Shown piece by piece: positions 54,487 to 62,733 of a stretch of 64,000 nucleotides of DNA. The notes beneath the pieces are model-generated. The model was not told where the DNA came from. It did not search any database and saw nothing but the letters and a program-made list of their open reading frames with translations. Both the position numbers and the translations under genes were made by a program. The DNA is taken from assembly GCA_964415175.1 (NCBI GenBank), contig CAYPYG010000006.1, positions 34,733 through 98,732 on the forward strand. The letters run 5' to 3'. Within the stretch, counting starts at the first letter, position 1; each line of letters begins with the position of its first letter. This DNA is from UBA2231 sp964415175 (lineage in GTDB: Bacteria; Elusimicrobiota; Elusimicrobia; Elusimicrobiales; UBA9959).

Positions 54487-55773
54487 ATGAAGAAGACCTT
54501 TTTTACGCTTATCCTCGCAGCCTGCGCCCTCCCGGCGTCGGCCGGGGACTATCATATTTCGTATCTCTGGCATCCGGACCTGGCCGCCGTAAAGGAATAC
54601 AGGGCAAAAGTCGCCGGCCTGCTGGGCCGCGACATGGCCAGGCGCCTGCGCGTCGTGAAGGGACAGGACAATTACGGCCTGGTCTATCCGCGCAGAGGAG
54701 GCCGGGAATCGGCCGATACTGTCGCGGCGCGCCATTCGCGCCTGCTCGCGGTCAAAGGCCTGGAAGCCGCCGTGGCGGTTCCGGCCGCCGACTGGCTGGA
54801 CGCCCTGTCGCCGCCCCCGGTTCCCGCGCCGCCCCCCGCGCCGACGCCCGGGCCCGCGGCCTCCCCGGCGGAGGAGCGCCCGGCCGCTCCCCGGCCCTCC
54901 GTCTCTCCCGCCAAAGCGGCGGCCCTCGCCGCCCTCGGCGGCAAGGTCGAGGCCTACATAAAGGGCCTGCGCCGCCGCCGCATAGTGCAGTCCGACGAGC
55001 GCACGGCCTGGGTGGTGTACGATTTCACCTCCGGCGAGAAAGTGGTCAGCATAAACGAGGACATGCCGATGGGCGCCGCCAGCATGATAAAGCCTTTCAT
55101 CGCCCTGGCCTGGCTGCACGAGGCCGAAGCCGGCCGCAAGCCGTACGGGGCGGGGGAACGGGGCCTGATGGAGGATATGATACGCGACTCCGGCAATGTT
55201 TCCGCCAGCCGTCTCATGCGCGCCCTCGGCGGCCCCGGGGGAGTTCAGAACCTGCTCAAGCGCCATTACCCGGGCATCTTCAAGGAGACCCGGATCGTGG
55301 AGTATATCCCCGCCAACGGCCGTACCTACCGCAACCGGGCCTCCGCCCACGATTACAGCCGCTTCCTCTACGCGGTATGGAAGGACGAGGTGAAAGGCTC
55401 CGCAGAGATAAAGCGGCTGATGGGGCTCTCCAAGCCGAACCGGCTTTACACTTCGGTCCCCGAGGTGCCGGAGGATACCGAGGTCATCGATAAGACCGGC
55501 ACCACGGCCAGGCTCTGCGGCGACATGGGCATTATGGTGGCCCGCGACGCGGAGGGGAACCCGTATCCCTACATAATAGTCGGCATAATAGAGAAATCCC
55601 GCCCCGCCAGCGGCTACGCCGGCTGGATGCGCTCGCGCGGCAACGTCATACGCGCCGTCTCAGGCATGGTCTACGAGGAACTGTCCGCCGCGCACGGCTT
55701 CGGCCCCGACGCCGTGGCCGCGCGCTCGGGAGAGCCTCCGGCCGAAACCGAGGCCGCCGGAGGCGGCTCCTGA
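54487..55773 (+). CDS. Secreted serine beta-lactamase-fold hydrolase
   Basis: 428 residues. A signal peptide (KKTFFTLILAACALPASAG) is followed by an N-terminal domain of about 80 residues, a Pro/Ala linker (about 100-150) and a class A beta-lactamase/transpeptidase-like fold. Its motifs are SMIK (Ser199, Lys202), SGN (235-237) and KTG (336-338). The lactamase Glu166 loop is not obvious, so it may be a peptidase or esterase rather than a true beta-lactamase. ATG 54487 gives the signal peptide; an in-frame ATG at 54472 is inside the hairpin. Confidence 0.85.
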   Translation: MKKTFFTLILAACALPASAGDYHISYLWHPDLAAVKEYRAKVAGLLGRDMARRLRVVKGQDNYGLVYPRRGGRESADTVAARHSRLLAVKGLEAAVAVPAADWLDALSPPPVPAPPPAPTPGPAASPAEERPAAPRPSVSPAKAAALAALGGKVEAYIKGLRRRRIVQSDERTAWVVYDFTSGEKVVSINEDMPMGAASMIKPFIALAWLHEAEAGRKPYGAGERGLMEDMIRDSGNVSASRLMRALGGPGGVQNLLKRHYPGIFKETRIVEYIPANGRTYRNRASAHDYSRFLYAVWKDEVKGSAEIKRLMGLSKPNRLYTSVPEVPEDTEVIDKTGTTARLCGDMGIMVARDAEGNPYPYIIVGIIEKSRPASGYAGWMRSRGNVIRAVSGMVYEELSAAHGFGPDAVAARSGEPPAETEAAGGGS

Positions 55774-55786
55774 ACCTCTTTTTTAT

Positions 55787-55822
55787 TTGACAGGCGTTTG
55801 GCTATTTGGCAAAATAGCCAAA
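55787..55822 (+). promoter_or_regulatory. ars promoter, leaderless start and ArsR operator
   Basis: TTGACA (55787-55792) and CAAAAT (55810-55815) are 17 nt apart; ATG 55822 follows the -10 by six bases, so the mRNA should be leaderless. The perfect 11-bp inverted repeat TTTGGCTATTT (55797-55807)/AAATAGCCAAA (55812-55822) fills the spacer and the -10, the expected place for ArsR binding. Confidence 0.85.
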
Positions 55823-56109
55823 TGAAACAGGACCTCAAGGACCGCTACGCCGCCCAGGCCGCCGTCATAAAGGCGATGGCCCATCCGACCCGCCTGCTGA
55901 TACTCAACTCGCTCAAGAAAAGGGAGACCTGCGTCTGTGAGCTGCGCGACCTGGTGGGCGACGATATCTCCACCGTCTCCAAACACCTGCTGGTGCTCAA
56001 AAGCGCCGGCCTCGTGGCCGCGCGCCGGGAGGGGAACTGGCTTTACTACCGCCTGACCTGCCCCTGCGTGATGGACTTTGCCAGGTGCATCGCGGGGATC
56101 GCCGGATGA
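55822..56109 (+). CDS. arsR: ArsR-family arsenic-responsive repressor
   Basis: 95 residues. Winged helix: AHPTRLLILNSLKKRETCVCELRDLVGDDISTVSKHLLVLKSAGLVAARREGNW. The Cys pair in ETCVCEL is the classic As(III) site of ArsR; CPCV near the C-terminus may add a ligand. The start at 55822 is fixed by the promoter; an upstream TTG at 55798 would lie inside the operator. First gene of the ars operon, overlapping the permease by 4 nt. Confidence 0.95.
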   Translation: MKQDLKDRYAAQAAVIKAMAHPTRLLILNSLKKRETCVCELRDLVGDDISTVSKHLLVLKSAGLVAARREGNWLYYRLTCPCVMDFARCIAGIAG

Positions 56110-57407
56110 ACTTTAAAGAGGAATGGCGTATCCTGGCCGGCTTCGCGGCGGCCTTCTTCCTTTTCTACTTCCTGCCGGTGGGAACGGTCCGCTTCGACGG
56201 CGCTTTGACCGAGGCCCTGGAACTGACGAAGTGGTACGTGCGCGAGCACGTGGTCCTCTGCCTTATCCCCGCCCTTTTCATAGCGGGAGGGATATCGGCT
56301 TTCGTCAGCCAGGCCTCGGTGCTAAAATATTTCGGCGCCCGCGCCAATAAGTTCCTCTCTTACGGCGTGGCCTCGGTGTCCGGCGCCATACTGGCCGTCT
56401 GCTCCTGCACGGTGCTGCCGCTCTTCGCGGGCATCTACAAGCGCGGAGCGGGTCTGGGCCCGGCCATCGCTTTCTTGTATTCCGGCCCGGCCATCAATGT
56501 GCTGGCCGTAGTGCTGACCGCCCGCGTGCTGGGCTTCGAGATGGGCGCCGCGCGCGCCGTCGGCGCTGTAGTGTTCAGCGTGGTGATCGGCCTGGCGATG
56601 CATTTCCTGTTCCGCCGCGAGGAGGCCGCCAAGGCCGCCGCGCAGGCCGACCTGCCCGGGCCCGAAGTAAAGCGCCCGCTCTGGCGGACCACGCTGTACT
56701 TCGCCTCGATGGCCGCCATACTCATCTTCGCCAACTGGGCCGAAGCAGGTCCTTCCGCCCGCGTCTTCCACGCCATACACGGCGTCAAATGGCCGCTGAC
56801 CGCGCTCTCCGCCGCCGCGCTGGGGCTCATGCTCCGGTACTGGTTCGACGCCGATACGAAGAAGATGGGCCTGCTGTCCGGAACCGTGATCGTCCTGTCC
56901 ATCATATTCAGGGAAAACCCCGTTATCCCTTTCTCAGCCGGCTTCATAGGGCTTTCATGGGTCCTCAACACCTCCGGCGAGTGGGAACTGCGGGACTGGT
57001 TCGCTTCCGCCTGGGACCTGTCCAGGCAGATCTTCCCGCTGCTGATCGCCGGCGTCCTGGTGTCGGGCTTCCTGCTGGGCCGTCCCGGCCACGAGGGCGT
57101 CATTCCGTCGCAATGGGTGGCCTGGGCGGTGGGGGGAAATTCCTTCGCCGCCAATTTCTTCTCTTCGCTGGTCGGGGCCTTCATGTACTTCGCCACGCTG
57201 ACCGAGATCCCCATACTGCAGGGCCTGCTGGGCGCGGGCATGGGCAAGGGCCCCGCGCTGGCGCTGCTGCTGGCCGGCCCCGCCCTGTCGCTCCCCAGTA
57301 TGCTGGTGCTGCGGACCGTGATGGGCTGGCGGAAGACCGCCGCCTATGTCGCGCTGGTCGTGGTCATGGCCACCGCCAGCGGCATGTTCTACGGGCGCTA
57401 TTTTTAG
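56106..57407 (+). CDS. ArsP/YraQ-type permease
   Basis: 433 residues, about ten transmembrane helices. The DUF318 signature is AVCSCTVLPLFAGIYKRGAGLGPAIAFLYSGPAINVLA, repeated in the second half as FSSLVGAFMYFATLTEIP...LAGPALSLPSM. The CxC pair in the first half is in the region used by ArsP, which exports trivalent organoarsenicals such as methylarsenite. Given the neighbouring arsM and arsEFG, ArsP-like function is the best guess. It starts by ATGA overlap with arsR. Confidence 0.8.
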   Translation: MNFKEEWRILAGFAAAFFLFYFLPVGTVRFDGALTEALELTKWYVREHVVLCLIPALFIAGGISAFVSQASVLKYFGARANKFLSYGVASVSGAILAVCSCTVLPLFAGIYKRGAGLGPAIAFLYSGPAINVLAVVLTARVLGFEMGAARAVGAVVFSVVIGLAMHFLFRREEAAKAAAQADLPGPEVKRPLWRTTLYFASMAAILIFANWAEAGPSARVFHAIHGVKWPLTALSAAALGLMLRYWFDADTKKMGLLSGTVIVLSIIFRENPVIPFSAGFIGLSWVLNTSGEWELRDWFASAWDLSRQIFPLLIAGVLVSGFLLGRPGHEGVIPSQWVAWAVGGNSFAANFFSSLVGAFMYFATLTEIPILQGLLGAGMGKGPALALLLAGPALSLPSMLVLRTVMGWRKTAAYVALVVVMATASGMFYGRYF

Positions 57408-57416
57408 GAGGACCTC

Positions 57417-57662
57417 ATGAAAAAGAAGATACAGGTGCTGGGTATGGGCTGTCTTAAATGCAACCGGCTTTACGCCAACGCCGAACTGGCCGCCAAGGAG
57501 CTGGGGCTGGATTACGAGATGGAGAAGATCGCCGATATCGACAAAATAACAGATATGGGGGTGATGATGACCCCCGCTTTGGCCGTGGACGGCAAGGTGC
57601 TGCTCTCCGCCAAGGTTCCGTCGGTGGAGGAGCTCAAAACGCTGCTCGCGGAGTTCGAATGA
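57417..57662 (+). CDS. arsE: Thioredoxin-like small protein, ArsE-like
   Basis: 81 residues starting MKKKIQVLGMGCLKCNRLY, a thioredoxin-fold redox-active disulfide protein with a CLKC active site and the cis-Pro segment MMTPALAVDGKVLLSAK. In Shewanella ArsEFG the small thioredoxin-like ArsE acts with ArsF to reduce nitrated aromatic arsenicals. The next gene overlaps by 4 nt. The name rests on gene context. Confidence 0.75.
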   Translation: MKKKIQVLGMGCLKCNRLYANAELAAKELGLDYEMEKIADIDKITDMGVMMTPALAVDGKVLLSAKVPSVEELKTLLAEFE

Positions 57663-58204
57663 AACGGTCTCCCGCTCTGAAAGCGGCGCTTTTCGCCTTC
57701 GTGGCGGCGAGTATAGCCGCGACGGCTTACAAGGCTTTCGCGCCATCTTGCGGCGGGGAAAAACCAGCGGCGGCCGCGGCCGTGACGCAAACCGGGGAGA
57801 CCGCACCGACCCCCACGCGGCGGGCCGCCAAGCCGGCGGCGACTGTACCGGCCGTGGCGGAGAAAACCGCCGTCGTGTATTACTTCTATACCAACACGCG
57901 CTGTTCCTCGTGCAAGGCCATAGAGAAGTATACCCGCGAGGCAGTGGCCGATAAACTGGCCGCCGGTTACAAAGGCTGGAAGATAGAGTTCCGCGGCGTC
58001 AACGTGGAGGAGCCGGTCAACGGGCATTACGTGCAGGTCTACCGGCTGAACTCCAAGTCCGTAGTGGTGCAGGCCTTCGCCGGGAGCAAACAGCTTAAGT
58101 GGGCCAGGCTCGACAAGGTCTGGACCCTGCTGGGAGACAAGCCGGCCTTCGTGGACTACGTCGCCGGTGAAATCCGCAAGCTGCTGGACGCCGAGAATGG
58201 CTGA
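57659..58204 (+). CDS. arsF: ArsF-like nitroreductase subunit, exported
   Basis: 181 residues. An N-terminal helix (ALKAALFAFVAASIAATAYKAF) and a Pro/Ala linker precede a thioredoxin-like domain with YFYTNTRCSSCKAIEKYTREAV (CxxC) and FRGVNVEEPVNGHYVQVYRL. This matches the ArsF family described as part of the nitrophenyl-arsenical reducing pair with ArsE. Overlaps arsE by 4 nt and arsG by 8 nt. Confidence 0.85.
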   Translation: MKRSPALKAALFAFVAASIAATAYKAFAPSCGGEKPAAAAAVTQTGETAPTPTRRAAKPAATVPAVAEKTAVVYYFYTNTRCSSCKAIEKYTREAVADKLAAGYKGWKIEFRGVNVEEPVNGHYVQVYRLNSKSVVVQAFAGSKQLKWARLDKVWTLLGDKPAFVDYVAGEIRKLLDAENG

Positions 58205-58886
58205 GTTCTGGGCGGCCGCCGCAACGGCCCTGTGGACGGGGGTGCTCACCTCGGTGAGCCCCTGCCCGCTGGCCACCAATATCGCGGCGCTCACCTATAT
58301 CTCGAGGCACTCCGGCTCCGGCCGGCTGGCCGTGCCGCTGTACGGCGCGCTCTATGCGCTGGGCCGGGCGCTGGCTTATGTCGTTATCGGTTTCCTGCTC
58401 GTCAAAGGCCTGCTCAGCGCGCCGTCCTTCTCTTTCTTCATGCAGAAATACGGCAACCAGGCGCTGTCGCCGCTGCTGGTGCTGGCCGGCATGTACATGC
58501 TGGGCCTGATAGGCGGGGGATTCGGGGGTTTCAGTTTCGTCGATCTTTCCCGGTTCAAGGCCAGAGGCGGGGCGGCCGCCTCGCTGGCGATGGGGCTTCT
58601 GTTCGCGCTGGCCTTCTGCCCCGTTTCCGCGGCGCTGTACTTCGGCGTGGTCATCCCGCTGGCGGCCGGCGGGGCTTCGCCTTTCTGGGTTCCGCTGCTC
58701 TACGGCCTGGGCACCGCCCTGCCCGTGCTGGCCATCGCCGCGGCGCTGGATCTCGGCGTCAGGAAAGCCTCCGGCCTCACCGCCCTGGCCGGGCGCTTCG
58801 ACAGTTACGCCAGGCCCCTCACCGGCTGGGTCTTCGTCGCCGCCGGCCTCTACCTGGGGCTTAAATACATTTTCGGTATCATTTAG
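58197..58886 (+). CDS. arsG: ArsG-like permease (DsbD/CcdA membrane fold)
   Basis: 229 residues, six transmembrane helices. The conserved Cys-Pro pairs SVSPCPLATNIAA and LAFCPVSAALYFG of the DsbD/CcdA family are present. ArsG is reported to export aromatic aminobenzyl arsenicals made by ArsEF; the DsbD-like fold also raises electron transfer to ArsF as an alternative. Starts at ATG 58197 inside the end of arsF. Confidence 0.85.
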   Translation: MAEFWAAAATALWTGVLTSVSPCPLATNIAALTYISRHSGSGRLAVPLYGALYALGRALAYVVIGFLLVKGLLSAPSFSFFMQKYGNQALSPLLVLAGMYMLGLIGGGFGGFSFVDLSRFKARGGAAASLAMGLLFALAFCPVSAALYFGVVIPLAAGGASPFWVPLLYGLGTALPVLAIAAALDLGVRKASGLTALAGRFDSYARPLTGWVFVAAGLYLGLKYIFGII

Positions 58887-58894
58887 GAGGAACA

Positions 58895-59659
58895 ATGAAA
58901 GTCTCACACGTTAAAACCCGTTCGATGGTGCGCAAGGCTTACGGCACGGTGGCTAAAAAGGCCGTGTCCTGCTGTTCAGGGGCGTCCTGCTGCGGTGGGA
59001 CGGCGCCTGCCGCTTCCGAAGGGGAAATGGGCCTTTCCTGCGGCGACCCGGTCTCTTTTTCGAAGATAAAGAAAGGAATGACCGTGCTGGACCTGGGTTC
59101 CGGCGCCGGGAAGGACGTCTTCATCGCCTCGCCCAAGGCAGGCCCGAAAGGCCGGGTGATAGGCGTGGACATGACGCCGGCCATGCTGGCGCTGGCCAAA
59201 AAGAACGCGGTGAAATTCTCGGCGCGCACGGGCCTTAAGAACATGGAGTTCCGCAAGGGCGTCATCGAGAAGCTGCCCGTGAAGGACGGCGAGGCGGACC
59301 TGGTCATCTCCAATTGCGTCATCAATCTCTCGCCCGACAAACCGGCCGTGTTCCGCGAGGCTTACCGCTCGCTCAAGCCGGGCGGGGCCATCGTGGTCAG
59401 CGACATAGTCCTCAACCGCGAACTGCCGCCCGCGCTCAAAAAGCACGCCGGGCTTTACGCCGCCTGCGTGGCGGGCGCGCTGCTCCGGAAGGATTACCTG
59501 GCGGCGATAAAGGCCGCCGGCTTCACCGGCGTGAAACTGCTCTCCGACCGCCTCTACTCCGCTTCGGGGCCCTGCTCGGACCCGATAACCGACAAGGCCG
59601 GTAAAGCGCTGGAAGGCTCGGCCTCGAGCATAACCGTTTACGCCCGGCGGAAGAAATGA
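58895..59659 (+). CDS. arsM: Arsenite S-adenosylmethionine methyltransferase
   Basis: 254 residues. SAM motif VLDLGSGAGKDVFIAS; arsenic-binding cysteines in AVSCCSGASCCGG, GLSCGDPVSF, SNCVINLSP and YAACVAGAL. ArsM methylates As(III) to mono- to trimethyl forms, which the permease may then export. AGGAGG Shine-Dalgarno; overlaps arsC by 4 nt. Confidence 0.96.
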   Translation: MKVSHVKTRSMVRKAYGTVAKKAVSCCSGASCCGGTAPAASEGEMGLSCGDPVSFSKIKKGMTVLDLGSGAGKDVFIASPKAGPKGRVIGVDMTPAMLALAKKNAVKFSARTGLKNMEFRKGVIEKLPVKDGEADLVISNCVINLSPDKPAVFREAYRSLKPGGAIVVSDIVLNRELPPALKKHAGLYAACVAGALLRKDYLAAIKAAGFTGVKLLSDRLYSASGPCSDPITDKAGKALEGSASSITVYARRKK

Positions 59660-60078
59660 AGCGGATACTCTTCCTCTGCACCGGCAATTCCTGCCGCAGC
59701 CAGATGGCCGAGGGCTGGGGGAGGAAACTGCTGGCCGGCAAGGCCGAGGTCTTTTCGGCCGGCACGAAGCCCGGCACGGTCGACCCGCGCGCCATAAAGG
59801 TGATGGCCGAGGCCGGCGTGGACATCTCGGGCCACCGTTCCAAGCACGCCGACGAGTTCAGGGACGCGGCCTTTGACCTTGTGGTGACAGTCTGCGACAA
59901 TGCCCGGGAAGCCTGCCCGGTATGGCTCGGGAAGGCGGAGAAACTGCATCGCAGTTTCGATGACCCGCCGCGCCTGGCTAAAGACGCTAAGAACGAGGAC
60001 GAGGCGCTGGCGCATTACCGACGCGTGCGCGACGAGATAATGGTTTTCGTGGCCGGACTGGCCGAAGGGGGAAAATAA
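59656..60078 (+). CDS. arsC: Thioredoxin-coupled arsenate reductase
   Basis: 140 residues of the low-molecular-weight phosphatase family. P-loop CTGNSCRS (Cys8) and the Cys80-x6-Cys87 pair in VCDNAREACP are the relay seen in S. aureus-type ArsC; the SFDDPP loop carries the catalytic Asp. It reduces arsenate to arsenite using thioredoxin, for which trxA (27603) is a candidate. It shares one base with acr3. Confidence 0.95.
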   Translation: MKRILFLCTGNSCRSQMAEGWGRKLLAGKAEVFSAGTKPGTVDPRAIKVMAEAGVDISGHRSKHADEFRDAAFDLVVTVCDNAREACPVWLGKAEKLHRSFDDPPRLAKDAKNEDEALAHYRRVRDEIMVFVAGLAEGGK

Positions 60079-61169
60079 TGGAGGGCGTCGTTAAAAAACT
60101 ATCGTTCCTGGACCGCTATCTGACTCTCTGGATCTTCCTCGCCATGGGCGCGGGCGTGGCGCTGGGCTGGGCCTGGCCCGCCGCCGTGGCCGAGTTCAAC
60201 GCGGCTTCCAGCGTGGGGACCACCTCCATCCCGATAGCGATCGGTCTGATACTGATGATGTATCCGCCGCTGGCCAAGGTGAAGTACGAGGAGATGCACC
60301 GCGTCTTCTCCAATAAAAAAGTGCTGGCGCTGTCGCTGGTGCAGAACTGGCTGGTCGGCCCGGTGCTGATGACGGCGCTGGCTATGATCTTCCTGCGCGA
60401 CAAGCCGGAATACATGGTGGGGCTCATAATGATAGGATTGGCCCGCTGTATAGCCATGGTCATAGTCTGGAACGACCTGGCCCGCGGCGACCGCGAATAC
60501 TGCGCGGGTCTGGTCGCGTTCAACTCCGTCTTCCAGGTCCTGTTCTTCCCGGTCTACGCCTGGTTCTTCATCACGCTGGTGCCCGGCTGGTTCGGCCTGA
60601 AGGGCGCCGTGGTGGACATCACGATGGGAGAGATAGCCAAAAGCGTGTTCATCTATCTCGGAGTGCCGTTCATCGCCGGCGTGCTGACCCGGTTCTCTCT
60701 GATAAAGGCGAAGGGGCGGGAATGGTACGCGCATGAATTTATCCCGGTGATAAGCCCGCTCACCCTTATAGCGCTTCTCTTCACTATCGTGGTGATGTTT
60801 TCCATAAAGGGCGAGAACATAGTGCAGGTGCCGCTCGACGTGGTCCGCATAGCGGCGCCGCTGCTGGTCTATTTCGTCCTTATGTTCCTGGCCTCGTTCT
60901 GGATGAGCCGCCGGGCCGGGGCGGATTACCCCGAGTCGGCCACGCTCTCGTTCACGGCGGCCTCCAATAACTTCGAGCTGGCCATAGCCGTGGCGATAGC
61001 CACCTTCGGCATCGGCCACGGCGCGGCCTTCGCCGCGGTCATCGGCCCGCTGGTGGAGGTGCCGGTGCTGATAGGGCTGGTGCATGTCTCCCTGTGGATA
61101 GGCCGGCGCTGGTTCGGCCGGCCGGGCCCGGACGGACCCGCCGCCGTGAGGACCGCGGAAAACGCTTGA
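60078..61169 (+). CDS. acr3: Acr3 arsenite efflux transporter
   Basis: 363 residues, ten transmembrane helices. The hallmark helix IGLARCIAMVIVWNDLARGD holds the essential Cys, with SATLSFTAASNNFELAIAVAIA in helix 9. It exports arsenite at the inner membrane using the proton gradient. Last gene of the ars operon. Confidence 0.97.
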   Translation: MEGVVKKLSFLDRYLTLWIFLAMGAGVALGWAWPAAVAEFNAASSVGTTSIPIAIGLILMMYPPLAKVKYEEMHRVFSNKKVLALSLVQNWLVGPVLMTALAMIFLRDKPEYMVGLIMIGLARCIAMVIVWNDLARGDREYCAGLVAFNSVFQVLFFPVYAWFFITLVPGWFGLKGAVVDITMGEIAKSVFIYLGVPFIAGVLTRFSLIKAKGREWYAHEFIPVISPLTLIALLFTIVVMFSIKGENIVQVPLDVVRIAAPLLVYFVLMFLASFWMSRRAGADYPESATLSFTAASNNFELAIAVAIATFGIGHGAAFAAVIGPLVEVPVLIGLVHVSLWIGRRWFGRPGPDGPAAVRTAENA

Positions 61170-61224
61170 AAGGCGCGCCTGTATTTTGTGACAATACAGG
61201 GATAGAGATTAGCAGGGGGAGAAT

Positions 61225-62139
61225 ATGAAACTCAGATCCGCTACCGTTGGTTTCGCCGCAGGTCTTACGGCCATACTTTTCATCGCAGGCTGCGCCCGCA
61301 GGGACGAGGCGACCGTGGGCACGCCCGCCAACCCGCTGGTGGTCGTCCTGTCGCCGGCTTATGACCCCGCCGCCGCTCCGGGCGCGCAGGAAACCCTGCG
61401 CAAGCTCCTGGAAGCCGCTTCGGGCCTCTCCGTCCAGCTGCGCGTGGCGCCCACCCAGGCCGAGGCCATCAACTCCTTCTCCGCCTCCAGGACCGACGCC
61501 GCCCTGTTGCGCCTGGAAGAATACCTGGTCGCCCGCCAGGAATTCGGCGTGACCCCCCGTCTGCAGGCCTTGAGGGCCGGCGGTTCCGCCGATTACGATT
61601 CCGTCATCCTGGTCCGCGCGGACAGGCCCGGCGGCCTCATGGACCTGGCCGGCGCCAGGGTGGGGTTCGTGGGTCCCTACTCTTTCAGCGGGTTCACCCT
61701 GCCTTCCATCTATCTGCGCAGGTCCGGCGGCAAGGTGGAGGCCCCGGTATTCGCGACGACCCACGACGAGAACGTCGCCCGCCTGGAGCGGGGGGAGATA
61801 GACGCCGCCGCCACTTACGGCCGGCAGGCCCTGAGGCATAAGTACCTGAAGGTGCTGGCCGTGGCCGGCCGGGTCCCCAATGAACCCGTCGTTTTCCGGA
61901 AGAACCTGGACCAGGCCAAGCGCGAGAAACTGGCGACGGCTTTCCTGTCGCTTTCCGATACCAAGGAAGGCCGGAAAGCGCTGGGAGCCATGGCCGATAT
62001 AACCGCTTTCCGCGCCGTGGACGCCTCGGTCTATAAGCCGGTGCATGACCTGATAAGGGCCGAAGGCAAGGCGGTCTACGACCTCATCCCGGACGGCTGG
62101 GACATTCACAGGCTCAATCAGCCCTACTTCCCGGACTGA
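61225..62139 (+). CDS. PhnD-like substrate-binding lipoprotein
   Basis: 304 residues. The lipobox in AILFIAGCARRD gives a lipid-anchored protein. The fold matches phosphate/phosphonate-binding proteins (DAALLRLEEYLVARQEFGV, DSVILVRADRPGGLMDLAG, RVGFVGPYSFSGFTLPSIYL, DAAATY). No ABC permease or ATPase is adjacent. Related orphan PhnD-like proteins (AioX, ArrX) sense arsenic oxyanions, so its place beside the ars operon suggests an arsenic or phosphate sensing role (inference). GGGGGAGA Shine-Dalgarno. Confidence 0.85.
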   Translation: MKLRSATVGFAAGLTAILFIAGCARRDEATVGTPANPLVVVLSPAYDPAAAPGAQETLRKLLEAASGLSVQLRVAPTQAEAINSFSASRTDAALLRLEEYLVARQEFGVTPRLQALRAGGSADYDSVILVRADRPGGLMDLAGARVGFVGPYSFSGFTLPSIYLRRSGGKVEAPVFATTHDENVARLERGEIDAAATYGRQALRHKYLKVLAVAGRVPNEPVVFRKNLDQAKREKLATAFLSLSDTKEGRKALGAMADITAFRAVDASVYKPVHDLIRAEGKAVYDLIPDGWDIHRLNQPYFPD

Positions 62140-62156
62140 GCCCGGACCGGCGGACG

Positions 62157-62194
62157 ACGGCCTTCCCGCGGAAGCGGGAGGGCCGTTCGTTTTG
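62157..62194 (+). terminator. Rho-independent terminator after the PhnD-like gene
   Basis: ACGGCCTTCCCGC pairs with GCGGGAGGGCCGT around GGAA, followed by TCGTTTT. Confidence 0.9.
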
Positions 62195-62242
62195 GGGCTG
62201 AAAAACGCGCCGCCATGTGCTAAACTATCAGGAGAGGCCGTT

Positions 62243-62656
62243 ATGAAGCACAAGGTTCTGATAATCGACGACGATCCCAATATTAGGCTGGTCCTGAAGG
62301 GGATCTTCGCGGGCTGCGAAATCAGCGAGGCGCAGGACGGCAAGGCCGGCCTGGCCGCGATAGCGTCGGCGAAGCCCTCCGTCGTGCTGCTGGACCTAAA
62401 GATGCCGGTGATGAACGGCATAGAGACGCTCAAGAAGATCAGGGAACTCTCCCACAGGCCGCTTATCTTCGTCCTGACCGGCAACGACGACGTGGAGATC
62501 GCGATGAAGGCGCTGGACCTGGGCGCCTGCGGCTATATAACCAAGCCTTTCAGCCCCGGGGATATCAAGCGCGTGGTTTTCGCCGCGCTGGCCGAGAAGG
62601 AGGAACAGGACCCGCATCCCGACCGTTTCTGGCGGGTGGTGGGCAAGGACGAGTAG
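62243..62656 (+). CDS. Single-domain response regulator (CheY-like)
   Basis: 137 residues. Receiver domain: acidic IIDDDPNIR, phospho-acceptor in VVLLDLKMPVMNG, Thr in VLTGNDD, Lys in YITKPFSPGD. No output domain, only a short tail. GGAGAGG Shine-Dalgarno upstream of ATG 62243; -10-like TAAACT at about 62221. Partner kinase unknown; the orphan kinase at 25804 is one candidate. Confidence 0.93.
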   Translation: MKHKVLIIDDDPNIRLVLKGIFAGCEISEAQDGKAGLAAIASAKPSVVLLDLKMPVMNGIETLKKIRELSHRPLIFVLTGNDDVEIAMKALDLGACGYITKPFSPGDIKRVVFAALAEKEEQDPHPDRFWRVVGKDE

Positions 62657-62683
62657 GGAACGGGCGTGCCGTCCCCCGAAATG

Positions 62684-62717
62684 AAGGACCCCGGGCTTGC
62701 GGCCCGGGGTCCTTTTT
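62684..62717. terminator. Terminator between response regulator and FadL gene
   Basis: AAGGACCCCGGG pairs with CCCGGGGTCCTT, followed by T6 on the plus strand. It also ends the convergent minus-strand gene. Confidence 0.92.
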
Positions 62718-62733
62718 TGGTCCTTCGCCTTCC

